Below are positions 7,343 to 15,461 of a stretch of 17,765 nt of DNA, piece by piece (positions within the stretch are counted from its first letter, which is position 1; every line of letters begins with the position of its first letter). Below the pieces are notes generated by a model that saw nothing but the letters and a program-made list of their open reading frames with translations, was not told where the DNA came from and searched no databases. The DNA comes from Sulfurimonas sp. Its GTDB lineage: Bacteria > Campylobacterota > Campylobacteria > Campylobacterales > Sulfurimonadaceae. The DNA is taken from the NCBI GenBank assembly GCA_030673275.1, contig DAOVJL010000003.1, positions 1-17,765 of the forward strand, given 5' to 3'. The position numbers and the translations under genes were made by a program.

Positions 7343-8749
7343 TTAAATCTGAACAGGGATAAATATTTGGTGATAATCATCAAGTTTGTGGTAAAGTTTT
7401 TCACTATCTGTTGATAAAATAGAATAAATTTTTCTATTAGTCAACTTTTTTGTAAAGGGTAAGAGTTGAATAAAGTTATCTTTTTGTTTTAAAATCTTTA
7501 TAGGATTTTCACTCTCTTTGATAATTTTAATACTCCTAGAAAATATTGTAGATAGATTTTGAAAATGCTCAATAACCTGCTCTTTCGCCTCTTGATGTTC
7601 ATTAGTATAGTTATATAGTTCTATATTGTAACTCATCTGTTCAGATATATCAAAAATAGTTGAAGATATCTTCTCTATATCACGGTTATCTCCTAAAATA
7701 ATAGAAGCATCTTTTACAGATGAAAATGATTTATCAGCAATCTTAAATACCGGGACATGTGCTTCATATAGAGTTGTTCTCATGTTAAAATCATTAAACA
7801 TTTCCTTTGAAACCACAACTAAACCTATATGATAAGTTTTTATATCATTAAAAAACTTCTCTTTTAAATTATAATTTTCATACTCTATATCAATAATAAC
7901 ATTTGTATTTCTATACTCTTTAATTTTCCATATTACAGATATATCACTAGGATTTACTATTTTAATAATTAATTTGTGTTCAAGCCTTTTGTGAGCAAAA
8001 ACAGCTCTCCTGATAAAATCATCAACTGTTGAAAAATTTATTATATTCATATCTAAATATAAATACAAGTTGGAACCAAATGGTTCTGGAAACTGACCAA
8101 GTTCTCTCTTAATTGCACGATATACAGACTTAAGCACTGCTGGTTTACCAACTAGAACAAGCAGATCATTAGGCTGAATCATTCTGCGTCGATTAGGCAT
8201 AATTAGTTTTCTATTTCTATATATAGCTACTATTCGCCACTCTTTTTGTTCAATAACACCAAGGTGACGATAAACAAATGAACTCCCAAATGGAACTAAA
8301 ACTTCCATAATTTCACCCTCACCTATACCAACATTTTGGGCTATTACCGGTACATTTGGCATATAATCAAGAAGTCTTGAAGCTAATATTTCATTTGAGT
8401 TTATTAAAACAACATTAGAGTCTTCATTCTCTATATTCCATTTACATAAAACAATGATTCTAAGCTGTTTCTTTACACTTCTGATATTTTTAATTGTATG
8501 CTCAACATCGAGCTGATTATCCATAGCTACTATAACTTGAACAAATTCCATCTTTAATAAATTTGCAATTTTATAAAGACTTGTAGGATCAAATTCATAA
8601 AATTTAAAACGAGACGGGTTCGCATTCTCATATTCTATAACCTTAGACTGAACCACGTAATAAATATTTTCACCGGTAGAAGTCTCTATTATTCTTTGAA
8701 TAAAGTGCTTACCAGCGTTGCTGTCACTAATAATTAAAATTTTTTTCAT
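7343..8749 (-). CDS. TrkA-N/RCK_C domain protein (COG3400-like), function unknown
   Basis: The 468-residue soluble protein opens with a Rossmann-like TrkA-N segment (MKKILIISDSNAGKHFIQRI) in which the usual GxGxxG is degenerate. An RCK_C/TrkA-C-like domain follows at about 143-216 (EGEIMEVLVPFGSSFVYRHL, then IMPNRRRMIQPNDLLVLVGK). The remaining 250 residues have alternating strands and helices that I cannot assign. TrkA-C domains bind small ligands and gate K+ transporters, but no transporter gene lies next to it, so a K+ role is only a family-level guess. Its position just upstream of aroB appears conserved in Campylobacterota. A good extended -10 precedes it. Confidence 0.75.
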   Translation of the reverse strand: MKKILIISDSNAGKHFIQRIIETSTGENIYYVVQSKVIEYENANPSRFKFYEFDPTSLYKIANLLKMEFVQVIVAMDNQLDVEHTIKNIRSVKKQLRIIVLCKWNIENEDSNVVLINSNEILASRLLDYMPNVPVIAQNVGIGEGEIMEVLVPFGSSFVYRHLGVIEQKEWRIVAIYRNRKLIMPNRRRMIQPNDLLVLVGKPAVLKSVYRAIKRELGQFPEPFGSNLYLYLDMNIINFSTVDDFIRRAVFAHKRLEHKLIIKIVNPSDISVIWKIKEYRNTNVIIDIEYENYNLKEKFFNDIKTYHIGLVVVSKEMFNDFNMRTTLYEAHVPVFKIADKSFSSVKDASIILGDNRDIEKISSTIFDISEQMSYNIELYNYTNEHQEAKEQVIEHFQNLSTIFSRSIKIIKESENPIKILKQKDNFIQLLPFTKKLTNRKIYSILSTDSEKLYHKLDDYHQIFIPVQI

Positions 8750-8773
8750 AATTATCTTTATAATTTTTTTATT

Positions 8774-8782
8774 ATTATATCA
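8774..8782 (-). promoter_or_regulatory. Extended -10 promoter element for the TrkA-domain gene
   Basis: The complement reads TGATATAAT, an extended -10 (TGN plus a perfect TATAAT), 24 bases upstream of the ATG at 8749 and in T/A-rich DNA without an evident -35. This fits the Campylobacterota sigma-70 promoter style. It suggests that the genes from here toward aroB can be transcribed separately from the flagellar operon. Confidence 0.5.
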
Positions 8783-8819
8783 TTTTTATGTTTCTTCGAT
8801 ATTCACAAATATAATATAA

Positions 8820-9485
8820 CTACTTTTTAGACACTTGTACTATTTTAATCCACATCTCTTTTTTGGATTTTTGCCATTTTTTATTTATAAAATATCCCGT
8901 AACCTGGATCCAAGTTTTTGTTTTTTTGTTAGATGTAAAACTTCTTCCCCTCTTCCATCTATAAATTTTTTTACCATCTATAGAATTATAAAGATTGCTG
9001 TCAACATTCAATTGAAATGGTTTTGCTTTAAAATTTATAATTTTTTCTTTTCTTGTATAACTATTATTTTCTTTATGCTCTTTTTTTATCATCAATTCTG
9101 GAAATTCATTTACTTGTTTACATTTATTAGCACTGTTTTTTAATAGTTTTTTTATCTTATTATCTTTGACTATTAAAAGTTTTTCTTGCTTTTTAACTCG
9201 TTTTTCCAATTTTTCGACTGATTTATTTAAACTACTGCTACTTGGGAAAAATGGACTAGTATAATCAGTTTCAACTTTTAATTTAATATTCTTTTTCTTC
9301 TCTTCTTCATATAAATCTTTATAATATTTGACTTGGTCTTCTGATTTTTTACCATTTAATTCAGCTTGACACTTCTCATAATCTCCGCGAAGATTAGTAA
9401 TATCTTCAACAATTGCCTCAATTCTTTTCATTTCATTTGAATGTAAATATGATAATAACAGTAAAGCTAAAAATATTATTTTCAT
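8820..9485 (-). CDS. Secreted coiled-coil protein with C-terminal SH3-like domain, hypothetical
   Basis: The 221-residue protein has a signal peptide (MKIIFLALLLLSYLHSN), a highly charged Lys/Glu helical region (about 18-130), and a C-terminal block (about 155-221) resembling a bacterial SH3 fold: FQLNVDSNLYNSIDGK, WKRGRSFT, KTWIQVTGYFINKKW, MWIKIVQV. Such domains usually bind peptidoglycan or the cell wall, so a periplasmic role is inferred. No lipobox is seen. Its ATG overlaps the trmA stop in a TAATG, so it is translationally coupled to a tRNA methyltransferase with no obvious link. Very lysine-rich with AT-rich codons. No specific family recognised. Confidence 0.65.
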   Translation of the reverse strand: MKIIFLALLLLSYLHSNEMKRIEAIVEDITNLRGDYEKCQAELNGKKSEDQVKYYKDLYEEEKKKNIKLKVETDYTSPFFPSSSSLNKSVEKLEKRVKKQEKLLIVKDNKIKKLLKNSANKCKQVNEFPELMIKKEHKENNSYTRKEKIINFKAKPFQLNVDSNLYNSIDGKKIYRWKRGRSFTSNKKTKTWIQVTGYFINKKWQKSKKEMWIKIVQVSKK

Positions 9486-10600
9486 TACATACTACCCTTT
9501 TTTACTAACTTTACACCCATCTCCACATGATGAGTATATGGAAACTGATCAAATAAAGCCATGTCTTCAACTACATGTGTTTTACATAATATTTCCAAAT
9601 CCCTAGCCAATGTCTCTGGGTTACAAGATATATATAGTATATTATCATACCTTGATGAAAATTCACATGAAGCTTCATCCATCCCACTTCTTGGAGGATC
9701 AACAAATATACTCTTGATACTATATGTATCTAAGCTTATTTCTTTCATTCTTCTAAACTCTCTAACACCATCAAGCGCTTCAACAAACTCTTCAACGCTC
9801 ATTCTGACAAACTCAATGTTATGAACATCATTTAAAAACATGTTAGCCTTAGCTGCATTTATGGATGACTTGGAGATTTCAGTAGCTAAAACCTTATCAA
9901 ACTTTTTTGCAAAAGGTATAGTAAAATTCCCTGCGCCACAATAGAGTTCCAGTAAATCTCCACCAGTATTTGATAAGTTTTTAAGAGCCCATGAAATCAT
10001 ATGCTCATTAACTTTAGAGTTTGGCTGGGTAAAGCTGTTTTCTATATATTTAAATCTATATATTTCATTATTTATGTTTAGAGACTCGGTAATATAATCC
10101 TGTCCCACTATAACTTTCTGTTTACGACTTCTACCGATTATATAAATACCAAGTTCATCAGCGATACTTGTTGCTTTGCTTTGCCACTCTTCATCTAACT
10201 TTCTGTGATAAAGCAGTGAGACAACTATCTCTCCACTATTTGAACTTAAAAAATCAGCACCAAAAAGTTTAAAGCCTATTTTTGCATCGGTTATTGCTTT
10301 AAGAAGTTTTGGCATTAAAGATGCAATATAAACACTGACTTGCGGACACTCATCTATAAACACAACACCTTTTTTATCAACGTGATTCATTGCATAACGG
10401 ATAATATCACCGTCATGCCAAATCTTAAATTCACTTCTTGAACGATAGTTTTGCTGGGGAGACTCGTAAACAGATATTTCTTCAGTGTAAAACTCTTTAA
10501 ATCTATCTCTGTTCAGGTTTAGTTTTTGGTTTAATTGGTTTTCATATCCATTGTCATATACAATACAAGCACCACACTCTCCAAAATGTTTACATTCCAT
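9485..10600 (-). CDS. trmA: tRNA (uracil-54-C5)-methyltransferase TrmA
   Basis: TrmA forms ribothymidine (m5U54) in the T-loop of tRNAs using SAM. The 371 residues show the FTQPN...VNEHM block (190-201), SAM motif ELYCGAGNFT (218-227), the TrmA-type GVREFRRM insertion (278-285), VDPPRSG (300-306), nucleophile Cys326 in YISCNPETLARD, and FDQFPYTHHVE with the general base Glu360. The C-terminal half is clearly TrmA rather than RlmC/D. The N terminus (MECKHFGECGAC) and Cys85 form a Cx5Cx2C plus distant Cys set like the 4Fe-4S site of RlmD, which E. coli TrmA lacks. The start lies 6 bases after the fliP stop. No good Shine-Dalgarno is visible, so translation may depend on coupling. Confidence 0.9.
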   Translation of the reverse strand: MECKHFGECGACIVYDNGYENQLNQKLNLNRDRFKEFYTEEISVYESPQQNYRSRSEFKIWHDGDIIRYAMNHVDKKGVVFIDECPQVSVYIASLMPKLLKAITDAKIGFKLFGADFLSSNSGEIVVSLLYHRKLDEEWQSKATSIADELGIYIIGRSRKQKVIVGQDYITESLNINNEIYRFKYIENSFTQPNSKVNEHMISWALKNLSNTGGDLLELYCGAGNFTIPFAKKFDKVLATEISKSSINAAKANMFLNDVHNIEFVRMSVEEFVEALDGVREFRRMKEISLDTYSIKSIFVDPPRSGMDEASCEFSSRYDNILYISCNPETLARDLEILCKTHVVEDMALFDQFPYTHHVEMGVKLVKKGSM

Positions 10601-10606
10601 AACTGT

Positions 10607-11341
10607 TTACTTGATTGAGGCTATAAGATTGCCTATAAGCAAATTCCATCCATCAATAAGAACAAATACTAGTATTTTAAAGGGCAGTGCTATCATAATA
10701 GGTGGAAGCATCATCATACCCATAGACATAAGAATAGATGCAACAACCATATCTATTACTAAAAATGGTAAAAATAGTAAAAAACCTATCTCAAAGGCAG
10801 TTTTTAATTCACTTATAACAAATGATGGAATTATTACAGACAGAGGTACCTCTTCAACAGTTGCGGGATTTTCCATTTTTCTTATTCTTAAGAATAGAGC
10901 TAAATCTTTCTCTCTTGTATTTCTAATCATAAAATTTTTAAATGGCAAAGTTGTCTTATCAAATGCCTCTTCATAGCCGATTTTCTCTTCTATATATGGC
11001 TTAATTCCATTCTCATAAGCCTTTGTTCCAACTGGCTCCATAACAAAAAAAGTTAAAATCATTGCAAGCATAACTAAAAGTTGAGTTGGAGGTACTTGTT
11101 GCGTTCCAAGAGCTTGTCTTAAAAAGCCAAAAACAATGACAAACCTCGTAAAAGTTGTCATAACTAAAACCATACTTGGTGCTAAAAACAGTAGTGTAAG
11201 AAGAACTAATACATTTAGTGAACTAACTAATTGCTGAGGGGAACTTGGAGCAGAAAGCTCAAAATTCATTGTTGGAATCTGTACAGCTTCAGCCCCTAAA
11301 AAAGAGCTAAGCCCTAGAACTAATAAAAACAATCTTAACAT
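10607..11341 (-). CDS. fliP: Flagellar type III export gate protein FliP
   Basis: FliP, with FliQ and FliR, builds the export gate of the flagellar secretion apparatus in the inner membrane. The 244-residue protein has an N-terminal signal-like segment (MLRLFLLVLGLSSFLGAEA) and hydrophobic helices at about 43-63, 86-102, 184-203 and 207-235. It also has the family blocks TTFTRFVIVFGFLRQALGTQ with QVPPTQ, and EVPLSVIIPSFVISELKTAF. Length and order are normal. The start overlaps the motB stop in a TAATG. This ties the export gate to stator expression. Confidence 0.96.
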   Translation of the reverse strand: MLRLFLLVLGLSSFLGAEAVQIPTMNFELSAPSSPQQLVSSLNVLVLLTLLFLAPSMVLVMTTFTRFVIVFGFLRQALGTQQVPPTQLLVMLAMILTFFVMEPVGTKAYENGIKPYIEEKIGYEEAFDKTTLPFKNFMIRNTREKDLALFLRIRKMENPATVEEVPLSVIIPSFVISELKTAFEIGFLLFLPFLVIDMVVASILMSMGMMMLPPIMIALPFKILVFVLIDGWNLLIGNLIASIK

Positions 11342-12123
11342 TACTTATCTGCCGCCTGATCTAAAACTGATTTTTTAATTTTATCCTTATCATCAGGTGT
11401 TGCACTATAAAAATGCAGCTCAACTCTACGATTCTTTTCTCTACCGCTTTTAGTAACATTAGTCGCTTTTGGGGAAAATTCAGCATATCCTGATGCACTT
11501 ATTCTTTTAGGATCTACTCCATCAAGAAGCAACTCTTGTAAAACTGAAATTGCTCTAGCAGATGAGAGTTCCCAGTTGTCTTTGAATATGCTTTTTGCGC
11601 CTGGTCCTTGATTATCGGTATGACCCTTAACGCTTACCAGTGTTTCATTTGGAAACTCTTCTATAATAAGAGCTATTCTCTTTAAAAATAGCAAAGCATC
11701 ATCATTTTGAATTGTTGCACTTCCTGAATTAAAAAGCAGCGCAGCGGGAAGTTCTATTACAAAACCATCTTGAGCCTCTTCTAGAGAAACAGCAGGTCCT
11801 TGACCTTTTCCTATCATCTCATTTGTCTCAGCCACAGCCTGAGCAACTCTATTTACTTCTTGAGCAGTTTCAGTTTGAGCATCAATAGGTGTTGATTGCA
11901 CCATACGCTCTTTAGAAATCTCACTTTTTGTTCCACCCTCTAAAACACTCATAGCACCTGAGAGAGAACCAATAGCTTCAGAAATTTTCTTTGTATCCAT
12001 ACTTGACATGGAAAGAAGCAAAACAAAAAAGCATAGAAGAAGAGACATCAAGTCCCCGAAGGCTGCCAGCCAGTTTGGAAGACATCTCTCACAAGGGGGA
12101 CATTTATCTTTTTTTCTAGCCAT
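11341..12123 (-). CDS. motB: Flagellar stator protein MotB, PomB-like
   Basis: This is the peptidoglycan-anchored B subunit of the flagellar stator. The 260-residue protein has a short cytoplasmic tail with a CxxCxxC (Cys8, 11, 14), one membrane helix at about 21-40 containing the ion-binding Asp24 (AFGDLMSLLLCFFVLLLSMS), a linker, and an OmpA-like domain (about 130-245: SVKGHTDNQGPG, ELSSARAISV, NRRVEL). The helix matches Vibrio PomB (DLMSLLMCFFVLLLSFSEMD, from memory) more closely than the C. jejuni or H. pylori MotB pattern (ADFLSLLLALFIALYA), which suggests a sodium-type stator. It overlaps motA and fliP through TAATG junctions. Confidence 0.94.
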   Translation of the reverse strand: MARKKDKCPPCERCLPNWLAAFGDLMSLLLCFFVLLLSMSSMDTKKISEAIGSLSGAMSVLEGGTKSEISKERMVQSTPIDAQTETAQEVNRVAQAVAETNEMIGKGQGPAVSLEEAQDGFVIELPAALLFNSGSATIQNDDALLFLKRIALIIEEFPNETLVSVKGHTDNQGPGAKSIFKDNWELSSARAISVLQELLLDGVDPKRISASGYAEFSPKATNVTKSGREKNRRVELHFYSATPDDKDKIKKSVLDQAADK

Positions 12124-12887
12124 TAGTTAAACTGACTCACACGATCTGCAGGAGCCAAGTAACTTAGAAGTTTTGCTTCTAGCGCTCTTGGTGCATCTCC
12201 CGATTGAATTGACATAATTCCTGTTAGAATCAACTCTTTAACTAGAGTCTCATCATCATTTCTAATACCTAATATAATCGCAATTGGCGTACCAACAACA
12301 TTACCGATAATTGCACCGTACATTGTAGTAAGTAAAGCAACCGCCATAGATGGACCAATCGCAGATGGATCAGCCATATTTAGAAGCATTGCAACAAGAC
12401 CGATCAGCGTACCAACCATACCCATTGCACCAGCCAGAGCCGCCCACTGAGAAAAAATAGTACCATTTACTTTATGGCGGGTACTTGTCTGTTCCATCTC
12501 TATCTCTAAAAGATCTCGTATATTATCAGGTTCATTTCCGTCAATTGCCATAGATAAACCTTTTCTCAAAAACTCATTTGGTTCATCATTTACTTCACCC
12601 TCAAGTGCTAAAATACCATCTTTTCTAGCTTTTGTTGCAAAAGAGACAAGTTTTTTTATTAGTTCCACTTTATCCTCTTCAGGAGGTTTAACAGCTATCA
12701 TAAATATTTTTACAAATGATCTCATCTGCACTGGTTTGAATGAAATCATCAAAGCACCAATACTACCACCAATAACGATCAAAACAGAAGGAATATCGAT
12801 ATATGCACCAACACCAACACCCATACTCATTGCGCCTGCAAGAAGCGCCATGATTAAAACAATACCAATAACCGTACCTAAATCCAT
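12123..12887 (-). CDS. motA: Flagellar stator protein MotA, PomA-like
   Basis: This is the A subunit of the stator, forming the ion channel with MotB and pushing on FliG. The 254-residue protein has four membrane helices (about 4-22, 30-50, 147-170, 180-205). The cytoplasmic loop carries ARKDGILALE (87-96), with the charged residues that face FliG. The block AMGMVGTLIGLVAML (154-168) and then AIGPSMAVALLTTMYGAIIG is very close to PomA. The protein begins MDLGTVIG, as in PomA (MDL), and its 254-residue length matches PomA rather than the longer E. coli MotA. It is the first gene of the motA-motB-fliP-trmA series. A weak AAGG lies before the ATG. Confidence 0.94.
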   Translation of the reverse strand: MDLGTVIGIVLIMALLAGAMSMGVGVGAYIDIPSVLIVIGGSIGALMISFKPVQMRSFVKIFMIAVKPPEEDKVELIKKLVSFATKARKDGILALEGEVNDEPNEFLRKGLSMAIDGNEPDNIRDLLEIEMEQTSTRHKVNGTIFSQWAALAGAMGMVGTLIGLVAMLLNMADPSAIGPSMAVALLTTMYGAIIGNVVGTPIAIILGIRNDDETLVKELILTGIMSIQSGDAPRALEAKLLSYLAPADRVSQFN

Positions 12888-12917
12888 TCAAATACCTTAT
12901 AACAAAATATTAGGCTT

Positions 12918-12923
12918 ATAATA
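12918..12923 (-). promoter_or_regulatory. Candidate -10 element for motA operon
   Basis: The complement reads TATTAT within GGTATTATAAGCC, about 30 bases upstream of the motA ATG. No sigma-28 (CGAT-type -10) or sigma-54 (GG-N10-GC) pattern was recognised. This would make the stator operon a sigma-70 transcript, but the call is weak. Confidence 0.35.
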
Positions 12924-12997
12924 CCACAAAAAATATTAGCCCAAACACTAAAAGATAAATTTTGTGAATTTTATTTCAAATATAACACCTAAAAGGG

Positions 12998-13003
12998 TAT
13001 AAT
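12998..13003 (+). promoter_or_regulatory. Candidate -10 element (TATAAT) for glmU
   Basis: A perfect TATAAT lies 27 bases before the chosen glmU ATG, in the 142-base divergent region shared with motA. The upstream sequence is A/T-rich with no clear TTGACA -35. Confidence 0.5.
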
Positions 13004-13029
13004 TCAATCAATTAACTAAAAGAGTGCAT

Positions 13030-14340
13030 ATGAACAGAGATAAAATAAGTATAATAATTTTAGCTGCCGGGAAAGGCAGCCGTATGAAATCTCCTACGGC
13101 AAAGGTTCTGCATACCATAAGCGGTAAGCCTATGCTCTATCATATTATAAAATCATCTCGTGAGATAAGTGATGATATTACAGTAGTTATATCCCATCAA
13201 AAAGAGGCTGTACAAGAACAGATGAGCTCTTACTTTAATAATATAAACTTTGTAGTCCAAGATGCGCAAAACTTCCCGGGAACTGGTGGAGCTATGAAAA
13301 ATATCTCTGTTAAAAATGAAAAAGTATTGGTTTTAAATGGGGATATGCCTCTTATCACCGCTGATGCTCTTCAAAATTTTTTAGATAATGATAATGAAAT
13401 CATTATGTCTATATTTGATCTGCAAAATCCTGATGGATATGGTCGTGTAATTATAAAAGATGATAAAGTTCAACGAATAGTAGAACAAAAAGATGCTTCT
13501 AATGAGGAGTTAAAAGTAACAACTGTAAATGCAGGAGTATATGCTTTTTCAAAAACTATTATAGATAAATACATCCCTCTTTTAAGTAATGATAATGCAC
13601 AAGAGGAGTACTACCTGACTGATGTTATATCCATGGCAAAAGCAGATGGACTCAACATTGCTCCACTTCTTGTTGATGAAGAAAACTTCAAAGGCGTGAA
13701 CTCTAAAAAAGATTTGGCTGACTCTGAAGAGATTATGCAGACAAGAATAAAAACAAAACTAATGAATAATGGCGTTATTATGCAACTTCCTTCAACTATC
13801 TACATTGAAGAGGGAGTGACTTTTGAAGGCGAGTGTATAGTTGAAAACGGCTGTCGTTTAACTGGAGAGACGCTTATTCACAACTCACATGTCAAAGCTG
13901 GAACTGTTATAGAAGATAGCATCATTAAAAACTCAGATATTGGACCTCTTGCACATATTCGCCCTGCTTCATATATAGAAGATACTCATATTGGAAATTT
14001 TGTAGAGGTAAAAAAGAGTTCTCTAAAAGGTGTAAAAGCTGGACATCTGAGCTACATTGGCGATGCTCAAATTGATGAGGGAACAAACATAGGTGCCGGT
14101 GTAATAACATGTAACTATGATGGTATTAAAAAATATAAAACTATCATAGGTAAAAATGTTTTTATAGGAAGTGACAGCCAGCTTATAGCGCCTGTAACCA
14201 TAGAAGATGATGTAATGATAGCTGCTGGAACAACTGTTGCTGAGCGTAAAATTGAAAAAGGCTCCCTAGCTATCAGCAGAACAAAAACAAGAACAATTAA
14301 AGATTTTTACTATAATTTTTTTAGTAAAATAAAACAATAA
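13030..14340 (+). CDS. glmU: Bifunctional GlcN-1-P acetyltransferase / UDP-GlcNAc pyrophosphorylase
   Basis: GlmU acetylates glucosamine-1-phosphate and couples it to UTP, giving UDP-GlcNAc for peptidoglycan and LPS. The protein has 436 residues. The N-terminal nucleotidyltransferase has LAAGKGSRM (11-19), Lys25, PGTGGAM, LNGDMPL and VNAGVY. The C-terminal left-handed beta-helix has [29 protein letters not shown], and [12 protein letters not shown], with TVAERKI near the end. The ATG at 13030 is chosen over the in-frame GTG at 13024, because AAAGAG gives proper spacing only to the ATG. It is divergent from motA and leads the + strand series. Its place beside fliP matches C. jejuni as I recall it. 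Confidence 0.96.
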   Translation: MNRDKISIIILAAGKGSRMKSPTAKVLHTISGKPMLYHIIKSSREISDDITVVISHQKEAVQEQMSSYFNNINFVVQDAQNFPGTGGAMKNISVKNEKVLVLNGDMPLITADALQNFLDNDNEIIMSIFDLQNPDGYGRVIIKDDKVQRIVEQKDASNEELKVTTVNAGVYAFSKTIIDKYIPLLSNDNAQEEYYLTDVISMAKADGLNIAPLLVDEENFKGVNSKKDLADSEEIMQTRIKTKLMNNGVIMQLPSTIYIEEGVTFEGECIVENGCRLTGETLIHNSHVKAGTVIEDSIIKNSDIGPLAHIRPASYIEDTHIGNFVEVKKSSLKGVKAGHLSYIGDAQIDEGTNIGAGVITCNYDGIKKYKTIIGKNVFIGSDSQLIAPVTIEDDVMIAAGTTVAERKIEKGSLAISRTKTRTIKDFYYNFFSKIKQ

Positions 14341-14357
14341 TTTTAAGGACATAAAGA

Positions 14358-15425
14358 ATGAACCGTTTAATATTTACAAGTTTGATTTTAATTTTAATTA
14401 ATTCAAGTTTTTTGCATGCAGAAGTAAAAAAAATAAAACATAAACATAATAAAGATGATGTGCATAAGTGTGTAGAGTGTCATGATATGGGTAAAGGGAG
14501 AAAATACTTCCACAAACCTGTTAAAGCTGGTTTATGCACAAATTGTCATAGTTTTTATAACAATAATGAGAAATTACTAATGGCCAAGAACAGCCCTAAA
14601 CTATGTACAATGTGTCACACTGGAAAAGAAAAAATTATTCAAGAAGATAAAAATGTTCACCCTGCAATAAAAATAAATTGTACTGGTTGTCATGACCCTC
14701 ATTCCGGAGATCGTCAATTTAGACTAAAACATGATAAAAGAAAAGATCTCTGTTTAAGCTGTCATACTGAGAAAAAAGAGTGGATATCAACTGTAAAAAA
14801 TCAACATGGAGCAATAAACCTAGAAGATGGCGGATGTTTTGCTTGTCATGATCCTCATGGGACAACAAGACCCAAAATGCTAAGAGTAGACAGCACAAAA
14901 GAGCTCTGTCTCTCATGTCACAACAAACCACTCAAAAGAGATGAAGACGGTGTAATGCTAATGAATATGGCAGAACATCTAAAAAACAATGAAAAATGGC
15001 ATGGTCCTATTATAGCTGGAGAGTGTACGGGATGTCATAATCCTCATGGTTCAAATAATCTAAGAATGCTTAGAGGTCCATATCCAAGTACTCCTACAGC
15101 AAAATTTAAACCTGAGAGCTATGTCTGTTTTATATGCCATGACAGTAAAAAAATAACTGAAGCATCTACCACAACAATGACAAATTTTAGAAAAGATAAA
15201 AAGAATTTGCATACCGTTCATGTTAAAACTTCATCTATTATATGTGGTACATGTCACGATTTTCACGCGGTAAAAGATCCTATCCCTTTGCTAAAAAACA
15301 AGACAAACTATGGAGCTGCAAAATTTAAATTAAATTACAACAAAGCGGCTGATGGAGGTTCCTGTAACCCTATTTGTCATGAAAAAAGAGAGTACAAAAG
15401 AGGTTCTGTAGAACCAAAACCATAA
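14358..15425 (+). CDS. Periplasmic multihaem cytochrome c (doubled CXXCH type)
   Basis: The 355-residue secreted protein has a signal peptide (MNRLIFTSLILILINSSFLHA) and ten CXXCH haem sites: Cys38, 60, 83, 108, 132, 160, 184, 223, 257 and 296. An eleventh, atypical CX3CH (CNPICH, 336-341) lies near the C terminus. GCHDPHSG, ACHDPHG and GCHNPHG are typical of doubled-CXXCH domains, in which pairs of haems stack. It probably carries electrons in the periplasm to or from a respiratory complex; the partner is unknown because no oxidoreductase is adjacent. It begins 17 bases after glmU with AAGGA at good spacing, so it is probably co-transcribed with glmU. No membrane anchor is seen beyond the signal peptide. 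Confidence 0.9.
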   Translation: MNRLIFTSLILILINSSFLHAEVKKIKHKHNKDDVHKCVECHDMGKGRKYFHKPVKAGLCTNCHSFYNNNEKLLMAKNSPKLCTMCHTGKEKIIQEDKNVHPAIKINCTGCHDPHSGDRQFRLKHDKRKDLCLSCHTEKKEWISTVKNQHGAINLEDGGCFACHDPHGTTRPKMLRVDSTKELCLSCHNKPLKRDEDGVMLMNMAEHLKNNEKWHGPIIAGECTGCHNPHGSNNLRMLRGPYPSTPTAKFKPESYVCFICHDSKKITEASTTTMTNFRKDKKNLHTVHVKTSSIICGTCHDFHAVKDPIPLLKNKTNYGAAKFKLNYNKAADGGSCNPICHEKREYKRGSVEPKP

Positions 15426-15432
15426 ATAATGA

Positions 15433-15438
15433 TATAAT
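15433..15438 (+). promoter_or_regulatory. Candidate -10 element (TATAAT) for the EAL-HDOD gene
   Basis: A perfect TATAAT lies in the 36-base gap after the cytochrome stop, 23 bases before the EAL-HDOD ATG. It is followed by an AAGGA ribosome-binding site at 15449-15453. This would allow expression independent of glmU and the cytochrome. No -35 is evident, and the upstream part would overlap the cytochrome gene's end. Confidence 0.4.
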
Positions 15439-15461
15439 GTACAAAATTAAGGATATAACGC

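Noticed and set aside
10551..10976. 141-codon + strand ORF opposite fliP and the trmA start
   Set aside because: It is antisense to two confidently identified genes, has no ribosome-binding site, and shows shadow-like isoleucine/serine-rich composition.
12888..13029. Sigma-54 or sigma-28 flagellar promoter for motA
   Set aside because: No GG-N10-GC pair or CGAT-type -10 at proper spacing was found upstream of motA; only sigma-70-like TATTAT/TATAAT elements are visible.
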